From: PGYR01 sp046290495 | GTDB taxonomy: Bacteria > Bacteroidota > Ignavibacteria > Kapaibacteriales > UBA2268 | DNA: 64,000 bases | NCBI GenBank assembly: GCA_046290495.1 | Contig: JBKAGT010000005.1 | Coordinates: forward strand, 682,001 to 746,000 | Reading direction: 5' to 3' | Shown: piece after piece, positions 36,844 to 44,826 of the stretch | How positions within the stretch are numbered: position 1 is the first letter of the stretch | Layout of the letters: each line of letters opens with the position of its first letter | The notes under the pieces: model-generated | Told to the model about the DNA's origin: nothing | The model's input: the letters and a program-made list of their open reading frames with translations, nothing else | Databases searched by the model: none | Translations under genes and position numbers: made by a program

Positions 36844-37835
36844 TAATTGATATTAAAATAATCACCTTTATACCATTCTTTGGTATCTTTATTATAAGAA
36901 TGCACTTTAATTAATAATGAATCATTTAAAGTCTTAAATTCTACGAAATTAAAGCCTCTTTCCTCCATCTTTTCTTCTATACCCTTAGTAATATCCTTAT
37001 AATCACCATCTAAATCAATAGTCCTTCTTGGGCCGCCTCCACTTCCAGATACTATAAAGTGTTTATCAGATTTTAGCAAATGTTCGTAATTATGACAATG
37101 ACCAGAGAAAAATAAGCCTGGTTTTTTAGAAGTAATAAATCTTTCAGCGAAGTAGTTTTGTACATAGTCACTTTCTTCAAATCCAATTCCTGTTCCATTT
37201 GTATATGGAGGATGATGAGTAGCAACAATTATGCATTTAATTTTTGAATCCGATTCATATTTTTTTAAATAATAATTAAAAAATATCTTTTGTTTCTCAG
37301 TATCATATGTTGAAAGCTCCTCATTAGAATTCAATAAAATTATACCTATATTGTTAAATACAAAAGCTTTCCAACTAGAATCCTTGAAGTTTTTAAAACG
37401 ACTATTTAAATTTTTAGCTCTTTCTAAACTATCCCCATACATTTCATGGTTACCTAATATCGGGATTAATGGTATTCCCGCATCCCTAATCCGTTCTGTT
37501 GATGCATCAAAATACTTCCAATCACTTTCTGATGAACCATCAAATACCATATCCCCCAGATGTAGTATAAATGCTGGTTCTTTTTTTAATGATGCTATAG
37601 AATCGAATAAAACGAATTGAACTGAATCATTAGATTCCCTAAATAGAAAGTATTGTTCAGCAAAGCCAGTTCTTTGTGTGTCTCCAATTAAAATAAAGGT
37701 GCCACTTGTGGTCTTACCTTTTGAATTTATATATGAGTTATATTTAGGAATATTATATAACTCACCATGTGAAGCACAACTGAAAAAGAAGGTAGAAAAT
37801 ATTGATATTAACAATATTGTGAATAATACTTTCAA
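36840..37835 (-). CDS. Lipoprotein metallophosphoesterase (calcineurin-like)
   Basis: The 331-residue product carries a lipobox (STFFFSCASHG, Cys20). All calcineurin-type metal motifs are visible in order: GDTQ near residue 51, LHLGDMVFDG, ILGNHEMYGD, a VATHHPPYTNG His pair, and SGHCHNYEHL. It should hydrolyse phosphomonoesters or diesters with a dimetal centre and be anchored in the envelope, as for purple-acid-phosphatase-like enzymes. The substrate is unknown. It diverges from hemW across a 99-bp gap. Confidence 0.85.
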   Translation of the reverse strand: MKVLFTILLISIFSTFFFSCASHGELYNIPKYNSYINSKGKTTSGTFILIGDTQRTGFAEQYFLFRESNDSVQFVLFDSIASLKKEPAFILHLGDMVFDGSSESDWKYFDASTERIRDAGIPLIPILGNHEMYGDSLERAKNLNSRFKNFKDSSWKAFVFNNIGIILLNSNEELSTYDTEKQKIFFNYYLKKYESDSKIKCIIVATHHPPYTNGTGIGFEESDYVQNYFAERFITSKKPGLFFSGHCHNYEHLLKSDKHFIVSGSGGGPRRTIDLDGDYKDITKGIEEKMEERGFNFVEFKTLNDSLLIKVHSYNKDTKEWYKGDYFNINY

Positions 37836-37883
37836 GTTTAAATTACTATTTGTTCTTTTAAATTATATAAGTTTAAAAATAAC

Positions 37884-37899
37884 TTATCTTTGAAGATAA
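37884..37899 (+). promoter_or_regulatory. -7 box (TATCTTTG) inside an inverted repeat, upstream of hemW
   Basis: TATCTTTG at 37885-37892 fits TAnnTTTG. It is embedded in TTATCTT-tg-AAGATAA (37884-37899), a perfect 7-bp inverted repeat. No TTG at the expected -33 distance. It ends 35 bp before the hemW start. Confidence 0.45.
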
Positions 37900-37934
37900 C
37901 AAATTCAATTATTTAATAAAATAAAAATGATATT

Positions 37935-39074
37935 TTGGTAAGAGGACTATACATACACATCCCTTTTTGTAGCACTATCTGTAGTTATTGCGATTTTTTT
38001 ATTTTGAAAAATGAAAAAAATGAACTGGATAAATATTTAGATTATTTGCTTAAAGAAATCAATCTATTTGTTTCGATTAATGGTAATGGGCTAAGAATTG
38101 ATAGTATTTTCATCGGTGGTGGCACTCCATCATTACTTTCTCCAGCACAGCTAAATAGATTAATAAAGAAACTATCGGACTCTTTTATATTCGAGCCTAA
38201 TATCGAAATAGGGATGGAATCGAACCCTGCCTCGTTAGATTTAGAAAAATTGAAAGAATATAAATCAATTGGAATCAATAGAATTAGTATTGGAGTACAG
38301 AGTTTTGTTAAGAAGGAACTGGGTATTCTAAAAAGAAATCATTCGCCCAATATTGCCGAAAAATCACTTGCTGCTTCAGTTAGTAGTGGAATAGAAATAA
38401 TCAACTTAGATCTAATATTCTCAATACCTGGTCAATCTATTTCTTCATGGACTTATTCATTAGAGAAAGCAATAGATATGGGGACTAACCATTTATCAAC
38501 ATATAATTTGACATTTGAAGAGAATACCCCCCTATGGAACAAAATGCAGAATGGGAAAATCGTAAAATATGGTGATGAAGTAGACGAGTTCATGTATTTC
38601 ACAGCTATAGAGATTCTAACCGAAAAGGGTTTTAATCACTATGAAATATCAAATTTTGCTAAAGATGGGAAAGAGTGTATACATAATTTGAACACTTGGC
38701 GTTCTGGTGAATATCTTGCTTTCGGTGCATCTTCTCATGGTTTTTTCAACAATACTAGATTCAAAAATGTGTCCAACATGGATATGTATTACAAATTCTT
38801 ATCTAATAGTAAGCTGCCAATCATTGACTCATATACAGTGGGAATAGATGATGAATTAGAAGAGCTTGTAATATTAGGATTGAGGGCTGAGGGATTGAAT
38901 CTTGAACTAATTGAGTCAAGCAGTCCTGGATTTAAATTGAGAAGCAAAAATTTTACGAATAAACTTGTACAAGATTCCTATTTGAAAAATGAGAAAAATA
39001 AACTAAAATTAACTTCTAAAGGTTATGCCCTTTGTGATAGTATCACTACAAAATATTTAGATTTTTTGAATTAA
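37935..39074 (+). CDS. hemW: HemW-like radical SAM protein (coproporphyrinogen oxidase-like heme chaperone)
   Basis: Radical SAM protein of the HemN/HemW family, 379 residues. The cluster motif is Cys12, Cys16, Cys19 in HIPFCSTICSYCDF. Its histidine-proline start (YIHIPFC), FIGGGTPSLLS, RISIGVQSF, NLDLIFSIPGQS and YNLTFEENTPL are all family landmarks. The 3-Cys form and short length fit HemW, a heme-delivery protein, rather than oxygen-independent coproporphyrinogen oxidase HemN. The heme-binding motif HNxxYW is present as HNLNTW, with Thr in place of Tyr. The start is a TTG because the nearest upstream ATG (37927) runs into a stop. Confidence 0.88.
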   Translation: MVRGLYIHIPFCSTICSYCDFFILKNEKNELDKYLDYLLKEINLFVSINGNGLRIDSIFIGGGTPSLLSPAQLNRLIKKLSDSFIFEPNIEIGMESNPASLDLEKLKEYKSIGINRISIGVQSFVKKELGILKRNHSPNIAEKSLAASVSSGIEIINLDLIFSIPGQSISSWTYSLEKAIDMGTNHLSTYNLTFEENTPLWNKMQNGKIVKYGDEVDEFMYFTAIEILTEKGFNHYEISNFAKDGKECIHNLNTWRSGEYLAFGASSHGFFNNTRFKNVSNMDMYYKFLSNSKLPIIDSYTVGIDDELEELVILGLRAEGLNLELIESSSPGFKLRSKNFTNKLVQDSYLKNEKNKLKLTSKGYALCDSITTKYLDFLN

Positions 39075-39177
39075 ACAATTGTTAAGATTGTGTTAATGTG
39101 TTTCAAAATATTTATTCTGTAGTTTTATATTTTTATATTTGAAAAGTCATAATTCATAAACAAACAAAAACAAATAA

Positions 39178-41415
39178 GTGGATATTAACTTTATAATCTT
39201 AGTAATTCTAATATTCTTAGCAATAATAGATTTGACAGTTGGTGTAGCGAATGATGCAGTTAATTTTTTGAATTCTGCAATAGGTGCAAATGTAGCTAAA
39301 CTCAGAACAATAATGATAGTAGCTGCGGTGGGTGTATTGGTAGGTGTATTGGTTTCTGGAGGTATGATGGAAGTCGCCAGAAAAGGTATATTCAACCCCC
39401 AATACTTTCTAATGCCAGAATTGATGATAATATTTATCTCTGTGATGTTCCTCGACATTCTCCTCTTAGATACATTCAATACATTTGGACTTCCTACATC
39501 TACAACAGTATCAATTGTTTTTGGATTGTTTGGCTCTGGGTTAGCTATGAGTATTGTTAAAATATCCCAAACTACTGGGGACTACAACGAATTAGCTACA
39601 TATATGAATGTATCGATGGTGTTAACTATTATACTTGCCATACTACTATCTATTCTCATGGCATTTGTTTTTGGTATGTTGGTACAGTACTTAACACGTT
39701 TATTATTTTCGTTTGACTTTGAGAAAAGATTTAATAGATACGGTGCCTTGTGGGGTTCATTAGCTCTTACTGCAATCTCATTTTTTATAATGCTCAAGGG
39801 TGCTAAGAATTCAGACTTTATGAAAGGTGATTTCAAGATTTACTTTGAACAGAATATGGGAGTTATATTCTTATACCTCTATGCCTTTTGGACTGTGATT
39901 CTATTTTTACTTCAAAGAGTTACAAAAATAAATGTATTAAAATTGATAGTTTTAGTTGGAACATTTGCACTAGCTATGGCTTTTGCTGCAAATGATCTTG
40001 TAAACTTTATTGGGGCTCCAATTGCGGCACTAAATGCTTATGATATTGCCCAAGCATCATCAAACCCTTTGACTGCTGATATGGGTGCTATGCAAGGAAA
40101 GATGCCAGCTAATACATTTATACTACTATTTTCTGGTGCAATAATGGTTGCTACCTTATTTATCTCCAAGAAAGCAAGGTCAGTTGCAACTACAACTATA
40201 AGTCTTGGGAGACAAGATGAAGGTTATGAAAGATTTGAATCTAATGCTATAGCACGTTCACTTGTTAGAATGACATATGGTATATTTAGTGAAATTAAAA
40301 GAATAATACCTAAATCAATTGTTCGATTCGTAAATTCAAGATTTGATACAACTAAATTTACTCCAATACCAGATGAGAATGGAGTAGTACCTTCATTCGA
40401 TTTGCTTAGAGCTGCAGTTATACTATTTGTATCATCAGCACTAATATCATTAGCGACTTACTACAAACTACCATTATCTACTACTTATGTTACTTTCATC
40501 GTAGCTATGGCGGCAGCATTACCTGATAAAGCTTGGGGCAGAGACAGTGCGGTTTACAGAGTATCAGGTGTACTTACTGTAGTTGGAGGTTGGTTTGTAA
40601 CTGCAATATTTGGTACAATAGGAGCCATGATAATCTGTTTTATTATTTATTATGGTCAATGGGTTGGTCTATTAGCAGTATTTGCAATAACTGCTCTTAC
40701 TATTTACAGAAGTGCTAAGTATCACAAAGAGAAAGAAGAAAAGCATAGACAAGAAGCTATGAAAGTAAGAAAAGAAGAGACTGACAATGAGCTTGCTAAC
40801 AAAAAAATAATGTTAGAAGTATCAGACTTTCTAACTTCTGTTTCCAAAACTTTTGTATTGGGGAATGAAGGGTTAATTGCTGAAGATTTAAAAAAATTAA
40901 AGAAATCAAAAAAGAAAGCACGTGATATAGAGAATAACATCGTTCTTCTAAATTCTAATATCATAAAGCATATAAACAAATTTGATTATGAAGATTCTGA
41001 ATTTGCTAACTTAGCAATAAGAATGACTATCTCACTTCAAGATATTTCTGATAAATTATACCATTCAATTAGTCAAAATTACAAGTATGTTAATAACAAT
41101 CACAAACCCCTTACAGATGAAGAAGTTGAATTATTGACAATACTCAATGAAAAGTACAAAACTTTCTTTGGTGAACTAACTAAGTCATTCAGTAATTATA
41201 ATTTTGAAAATTATGAACATGTTAAAAGCTTGTATCAGGACTTTATTAGTGATACTACAGAGCTTTACAGAAACCAATTAAAGAGAATTAAAAAACAAAA
41301 ATCAACAGTTAGAAGAAGTATAATTTTATTAAATCTGATTTCAGATTTTGAACTACAATCTGAGTTATCATTTAAAGTTTTCGAATTTGCTAAGATATCT
41401 CGTTCACAGTTGTAA
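39178..41415 (+). CDS. PiT-family inorganic phosphate transporter with C-terminal PhoU-like domain
   Basis: A 745-residue membrane transporter. The two inverted PiT signatures are present: GVANDAVNFLNSAIGANVAK near residue 20 and FAANDLVNFIGAPIAALNAYD near residue 265. About ten hydrophobic segments run to residue 515, with a central cytoplasmic loop (about 340-400). After residue 545 comes a 200-residue charged, all-helical soluble tail (for example NNIVLLNSNIIKHINKF and LYRNQLKRIKKQKS). It looks like a fused PhoU-like domain, which in other species is a separate pit accessory protein. Low-affinity phosphate uptake, perhaps gated by its own tail, is inferred. The start is a GTG at 39178. Confidence 0.88.
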   Translation: MDINFIILVILIFLAIIDLTVGVANDAVNFLNSAIGANVAKLRTIMIVAAVGVLVGVLVSGGMMEVARKGIFNPQYFLMPELMIIFISVMFLDILLLDTFNTFGLPTSTTVSIVFGLFGSGLAMSIVKISQTTGDYNELATYMNVSMVLTIILAILLSILMAFVFGMLVQYLTRLLFSFDFEKRFNRYGALWGSLALTAISFFIMLKGAKNSDFMKGDFKIYFEQNMGVIFLYLYAFWTVILFLLQRVTKINVLKLIVLVGTFALAMAFAANDLVNFIGAPIAALNAYDIAQASSNPLTADMGAMQGKMPANTFILLFSGAIMVATLFISKKARSVATTTISLGRQDEGYERFESNAIARSLVRMTYGIFSEIKRIIPKSIVRFVNSRFDTTKFTPIPDENGVVPSFDLLRAAVILFVSSALISLATYYKLPLSTTYVTFIVAMAAALPDKAWGRDSAVYRVSGVLTVVGGWFVTAIFGTIGAMIICFIIYYGQWVGLLAVFAITALTIYRSAKYHKEKEEKHRQEAMKVRKEETDNELANKKIMLEVSDFLTSVSKTFVLGNEGLIAEDLKKLKKSKKKARDIENNIVLLNSNIIKHINKFDYEDSEFANLAIRMTISLQDISDKLYHSISQNYKYVNNNHKPLTDEEVELLTILNEKYKTFFGELTKSFSNYNFENYEHVKSLYQDFISDTTELYRNQLKRIKKQKSTVRRSIILLNLISDFELQSELSFKVFEFAKISRSQL

Positions 41416-41421
41416 ATTTTT

Positions 41422-41442
41422 ATTAACTTTGTGAAAGTTAAT
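41422..41442 (+). promoter_or_regulatory. -7 box (TAACTTTG) inside a 9-bp inverted repeat, upstream of the DUF3822-like gene and rsmD
   Basis: Arms ATTAACTTT (41422-41430) and AAAGTTAAT (41434-41442) flank GTG. The -7-like TAACTTTG (41424-41431) lies in the left arm. The element begins 6 bp after the transporter stop and ends 23 bp before the ATG at 41466. No T-run follows, so a terminator is unlikely. Confidence 0.45.
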
Positions 41443-41465
41443 TAATAAATAGAAATTAAACTTAT

Positions 41466-42386
41466 ATGATTTCTTTATCTATATTTTTTAGTTCAGATAA
41501 AGTTTACTGTGGATTATTCAAAAGATCTCTGAAAGGGGTTAAGTTACTAGACCTTTCTACTACGTTAGATCCAATAGATTTAGATGATATTGACTCGGAG
41601 GTATCAACTAAGGCTACTAATCAATTAAATAGATGTTTGAATGAGTTTGATGAAAAAATAGAAGAACTAAACATTGTAATAGACAATGAACATTCTTTTT
41701 GGACAATAATACCAGGTAATGAATCTACGAAAAATAGCGATTTAAGAAATTTACTTGAATTAGAAATTAAAAACAATGTTGAGTCATTCAATTTAGACGA
41801 TTTTGAATTTAGAATATATCCTCACGGGAAAAAAGATGAAGAAGACAATGACCAATTGTTTGTAATATATTTTAGAAATGAAATTATTAATAATTGTACA
41901 AAAATACTAGAATTAGTAGGTCTTTTACCTAAGTATATTATTACTTCTCAATTAGCAAGCCAAAATACAATCGAATATAATTACCCAGATTCGAGCCATT
42001 TATTTTCTTTGTTGATAAATAAAGAAGAAGAATTTTGTGATGTAACAGTATCTAATGACAAAAAAACTTTCTACTATGATTTGTTAAAATATGAAAACGA
42101 TGAAAAACTAATAGCTGATATTAAAAATATATTAGAAAAGTTAGGTTTTGAGGGTATCCAACTAGGTAACTTACTTTTATCTGGCTCTAAACTTACTAAA
42201 GAATTCATAGATAAGTTAAATGATGTAACTAATTTAGAATTTGGTAGAATAAACTCATTTAGATTGGTTAGAGCCAACGTAGATAAAAGAATGAAAGAAT
42301 ATTGTTTCAGAACAGCACATTTGTTCGCGCCAGTGGTAGGAGGAGTTCTTTCTAGCTATGATAGCGGGAAAATTTTTGAGTTTTGA
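41466..42386 (+). CDS. DUF3822-like (PilM/actin-fold-like) protein
   Basis: The 306-residue protein has no signal peptide. Alternating hydrophobic strands at its start (MISLSIFFSSDKVYCGLFKR) and a split arrangement (first half to about 145, second half beginning LFSLLINKEEEFCDVTV) resemble the two-lobed actin-like fold of PilM. Bacteroidota DUF3822 proteins have this size and lie directly upstream of rsmD, as here, with a 4-bp overlap. Assignment rests mainly on this context and the strand pattern. The function is unknown. Confidence 0.6.
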   Translation: MISLSIFFSSDKVYCGLFKRSLKGVKLLDLSTTLDPIDLDDIDSEVSTKATNQLNRCLNEFDEKIEELNIVIDNEHSFWTIIPGNESTKNSDLRNLLELEIKNNVESFNLDDFEFRIYPHGKKDEEDNDQLFVIYFRNEIINNCTKILELVGLLPKYIITSQLASQNTIEYNYPDSSHLFSLLINKEEEFCDVTVSNDKKTFYYDLLKYENDEKLIADIKNILEKLGFEGIQLGNLLLSGSKLTKEFIDKLNDVTNLEFGRINSFRLVRANVDKRMKEYCFRTAHLFAPVVGGVLSSYDSGKIFEF

Positions 42387-42940
42387 GAGTAATATCTGGC
42401 AAATACGGTGGGCGAATATTAAAAGGGAAAATGCCCAAAGGCACAAGACCAACAACAGACAAATCAAGAGAGTCACTTTTCAGTATGTTAGATAATTATA
42501 TCTACTTTGAAGGGAAAAGAGTATTAGATTGTTATGCTGGTTCAGGTCTAGTTGGTATAGAGTTTCTTAGTAGAGGTAGTGATTATTGTACCTTTGTGGA
42601 AAAAGGTGGGAAACAAATTTCAAACTTAAAAAAATTCTTAGCTGAACTTAATATTCCCCACAAAGATTATAGTATTATCAAATCTGACGTTTTAAAATTT
42701 CTTAGTTCAGAACCCGAACTCCCATATAGCATTATATTCAGTGACGCTCCTTATGATTTATTATCTACAAATGAGATTATAAAACTAGTAGAAAACAATA
42801 AATGGTTGAACGACGAGGGCTTTTTGATTATCGAAACTTCGAAGGAAGAAAATATTTCTCTATCAAACCATTACCAATTAGTTAAAGAAAAGATTTTTGG
42901 GATATCAAAACTTACTATTCTTGAGTATTCTATTGATTAA
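42383..42940 (+). CDS. rsmD: 16S rRNA (guanine-N2-966)-methyltransferase
   Basis: Methylates G966 of 16S rRNA. The start MRVISGKYGGRILKGKMPKGTRPTTDKSRESLF is the family opening. The SAM-binding motif is VLDCYAGSGLVGIEFLSRG, and the acidic loop is FVEKGG. The catalytic motif, normally DPPY, reads DAPYDL here (Ala for the first Pro). The rest of the fold is intact, so activity is probably kept. The TTG start overlaps the stop of the upstream gene by four bases, showing translational coupling. Confidence 0.92.
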   Translation: MRVISGKYGGRILKGKMPKGTRPTTDKSRESLFSMLDNYIYFEGKRVLDCYAGSGLVGIEFLSRGSDYCTFVEKGGKQISNLKKFLAELNIPHKDYSIIKSDVLKFLSSEPELPYSIIFSDAPYDLLSTNEIIKLVENNKWLNDEGFLIIETSKEENISLSNHYQLVKEKIFGISKLTILEYSID

Positions 42941-42954
42941 GGTATAGTCATTAA

Positions 42955-42988
42955 TTAGAAATATTTTTATTTCTAAATATTATTTTTT
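42955..42988 (+). terminator. Possible terminator after rsmD
   Basis: A perfect 9-bp but entirely AT-rich hairpin (TTAGAAATA / TATTTCTAA, TTTT loop) followed seven bases later by six Ts. Weak stem; moderate support. Confidence 0.35.
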
Positions 42989-43080
42989 GTATATTATTGT
43001 TAAGCTTTTGTTAAATTTATTAATTTTGAATAATTAGTAATACTTAGTTGGCATATATATTGTTGTAATGCCATAATATA

Positions 43081-43923
43081 GTGAACTTAAATAAGATTAA
43101 ATTGAATAGTAATAGTCAAAATCAATTAGAAATAATATTCATTGGAACTGGTACTGCTTTCACGCAGACTTTAGGTAACAACAATATACTAATCAAAAAA
43201 GGTGATAAGCACATCTTAGTTGATTTTGGTATTACAGCACCTTATAATTTTGAAGAGATGACTGGAATGAATATACTCGACATAGAGACAGTTCTTCCTA
43301 CACATAGTCACTCGGATCATATTGGTGGATTAGAGTTTCTTACCCTTAAAAATAGATATATGAAAGAGCCAATAGGCCAATCTACACTCAATCTAATAGT
43401 TCCAGAAGAATATGAATCCGTACTTTGGAATGAATCTCTGAAAGGCGGTTTAAAGTATAATGAACTTGGCTTTCAAAATGGGGTTATGGGCATTAGAGAT
43501 TACTTCAAAGTTGTTAATCCTGAAAAAAGCACAGATGGTAGGACTATATTCAAAATTGAGTATAATGGGATTAAATTAGAATATTTTCAGACGAACCATA
43601 TACCAAGTGAAGCCGATAGTATTGAACAAGCATTCATTACTTATGGTCTATTTATTGATGAAAAAGTTTTTTTCTCTGGCGATACCAAATTTGATAAAGA
43701 TTTAATTTTACATTATAGAGATAAAGGTGCAGAACATTATTTCCATGACTGTTCATTTGGATTCAACCCGGTTCACGCAAATATCGATGAACTCTTGACT
43801 TTAGATGATGAGTTAAAAGATAAGATGTATCTTATGCACTATGGTGATGATTTTGAGAAACACCAGGAGAAAATTTCAAAATTTAAAGAGTTAGCAAAAG
43901 CAGGTAAGGTCTACAAATTCTAG
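43081..43923 (+). CDS. MBL-fold metallo-hydrolase, RNase Z-like
   Basis: The 280-residue product shows the metallo-beta-lactamase fold: start strand LEIIFIGTGTAF, the main zinc motif THSHSDHIGG (His75, His77, Asp79, His80), FSGDTKFD with the bridging Asp, HDCSFGF, and the final His in MYLMHYGDDF. The compact layout and IGTGTAF opening are nearest to RNase Z/ElaC-type or PhnP-type hydrolases, but the long flexible arm expected of tRNase Z is not seen. The substrate is therefore open. The start is a GTG at 43081. The stop codon overlaps that of the convergent cNMP-domain gene by the four bases CTAG. Confidence 0.82.
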   Translation: MNLNKIKLNSNSQNQLEIIFIGTGTAFTQTLGNNNILIKKGDKHILVDFGITAPYNFEEMTGMNILDIETVLPTHSHSDHIGGLEFLTLKNRYMKEPIGQSTLNLIVPEEYESVLWNESLKGGLKYNELGFQNGVMGIRDYFKVVNPEKSTDGRTIFKIEYNGIKLEYFQTNHIPSEADSIEQAFITYGLFIDEKVFFSGDTKFDKDLILHYRDKGAEHYFHDCSFGFNPVHANIDELLTLDDELKDKMYLMHYGDDFEKHQEKISKFKELAKAGKVYKF

Positions 43924-44573
43924 TCATTGTCAGCAACTAATTTCTTTATCAAGTCTTCACTAAATACATCGTTTAATTCCTTCTTGATACTCTCATTTTT
44001 TTTGAGAAAGTCCTTTAATTCATCTTTGTTCCATACGATAAGTTCCGTCTCTTCTAGTGTATCGACGTCAGCTGTTGTCGTTTCACCTGACATAAAGCTC
44101 ATTTCACCAACGAAACTACCATCTTTCAAATAAGCTAAAACTTTTTCATTTCTAGTAATTTTAACTAAACCTGAGGTAATTAGCATTAGTTCGTCAATAC
44201 TAGTCTTTTCTTTGATTAGATTTGTATCTTCAGGAACAATTTTTTTTGAGCTTAACTTAACCAGTTTCTTAAAGTGAATTGGGTTCATTTTACTGAATGT
44301 CTTTTCGAGCATTTTCTTCTCTACTTCACCCAAGTTTAATGTAAGTTTTTCATAATAAAGGACTGTAACCCACCAAAGATTAGTTACAATAAAAACAATA
44401 GACCATATGATATCAGTCCAAAGGGGTGATTCGGTTATATTCCAGTAATAATAGATTTCTAGAGCGGAGGCAAGTATTAAAGTACTTCTTAGCCAAATCA
44501 TCTTTTTGAAAGTTGATCCAACTACATAAAGTATATTAAATAAGTGACCTATTAGATCAAGTATTGAAAACAA
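43920..44573 (-). CDS. Membrane-anchored cyclic-nucleotide-binding-domain protein, Popeye-like topology
   Basis: The 217-residue protein has two or three hydrophobic segments (about 7-19, 28-44 and 54-73) followed by a cyclic-nucleotide-binding-type jelly roll (about 85-205). The latter shows VPEDTNLIKEKTSIDELMLI, SGLVKITRN, LKDGSFVGEMSF and ELIVWNKDELKDFL. No effector domain follows. The phosphate-binding cassette has Gly156-Glu157 but lacks the usual Arg (GETTTADV in place of xxPRxAxV), so classical cAMP binding is doubtful. Three TM helices plus one cNMP domain is the architecture of Popeye (POPDC) proteins and their bacterial relatives; this link is an inference. Confidence 0.7.
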   Translation of the reverse strand: MFSILDLIGHLFNILYVVGSTFKKMIWLRSTLILASALEIYYYWNITESPLWTDIIWSIVFIVTNLWWVTVLYYEKLTLNLGEVEKKMLEKTFSKMNPIHFKKLVKLSSKKIVPEDTNLIKEKTSIDELMLITSGLVKITRNEKVLAYLKDGSFVGEMSFMSGETTTADVDTLEETELIVWNKDELKDFLKKNESIKKELNDVFSEDLIKKLVADND

Positions 44574-44679
44574 ATTATCTCCATTCGAAAAAGTAGACTA
44601 ACTAATTATTTTGTTTAAGGTGAATGTACTATAACTCACACAATTACATAGTAACAAATTACAAATAATATGTAAATAA

Positions 44680-44710
44680 TTGTAGTTTTTTATTTTTTTT
44701 AGATTATTTG
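44680..44710 (+). promoter_or_regulatory. Near-consensus promoter for a candidate small RNA
   Basis: TTG at 44680-44682, a 20-bp spacer and ATTATTTG at 44703-44710. The spacing is ideal for the Bacteroidetes promoter, but the -7 box has AT in place of TA at its first two positions. Confidence 0.3.
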
Positions 44711-44716
44711 ATAACT

Positions 44717-44810
44717 AATCAATTTATTAAGCGTATTATAATTATTCATTTTAAGCCCAAGAGCAGAACCTACAACCCCTCCAAAGAAAGTAGATTCTGC
44801 TCTTTTTTTT
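44717..44810 (+). ncRNA. Candidate small RNA of about 90 nt with C-rich loop
   Basis: No gene is encoded on the plus strand here, and both flanking genes are on the minus strand. Yet the region ends with a strong plus-oriented intrinsic terminator and begins with a near-consensus promoter about 40 bp before it. The hairpin loop exposes ACCCCUCC, a C-rich single-stranded stretch of the kind that in many small RNAs pairs with G-rich leaders. Existence, 5' end and function are inference. Confidence 0.35.
44759..44808 (+). terminator. Plus-oriented hairpin with T8 tail between two minus-strand genes
   Basis: AAGAGCAGAA (44759-44768) pairs with TTCTGCTCTT (44795-44804), extended by CTAC/GTAG inside the loop, and is followed by eight Ts. 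On the minus strand no T-run follows, so the orientation is plus. It does not belong to any protein gene. Confidence 0.7.
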
Positions 44811-44826
44811 GAGCATTTTTTATATA

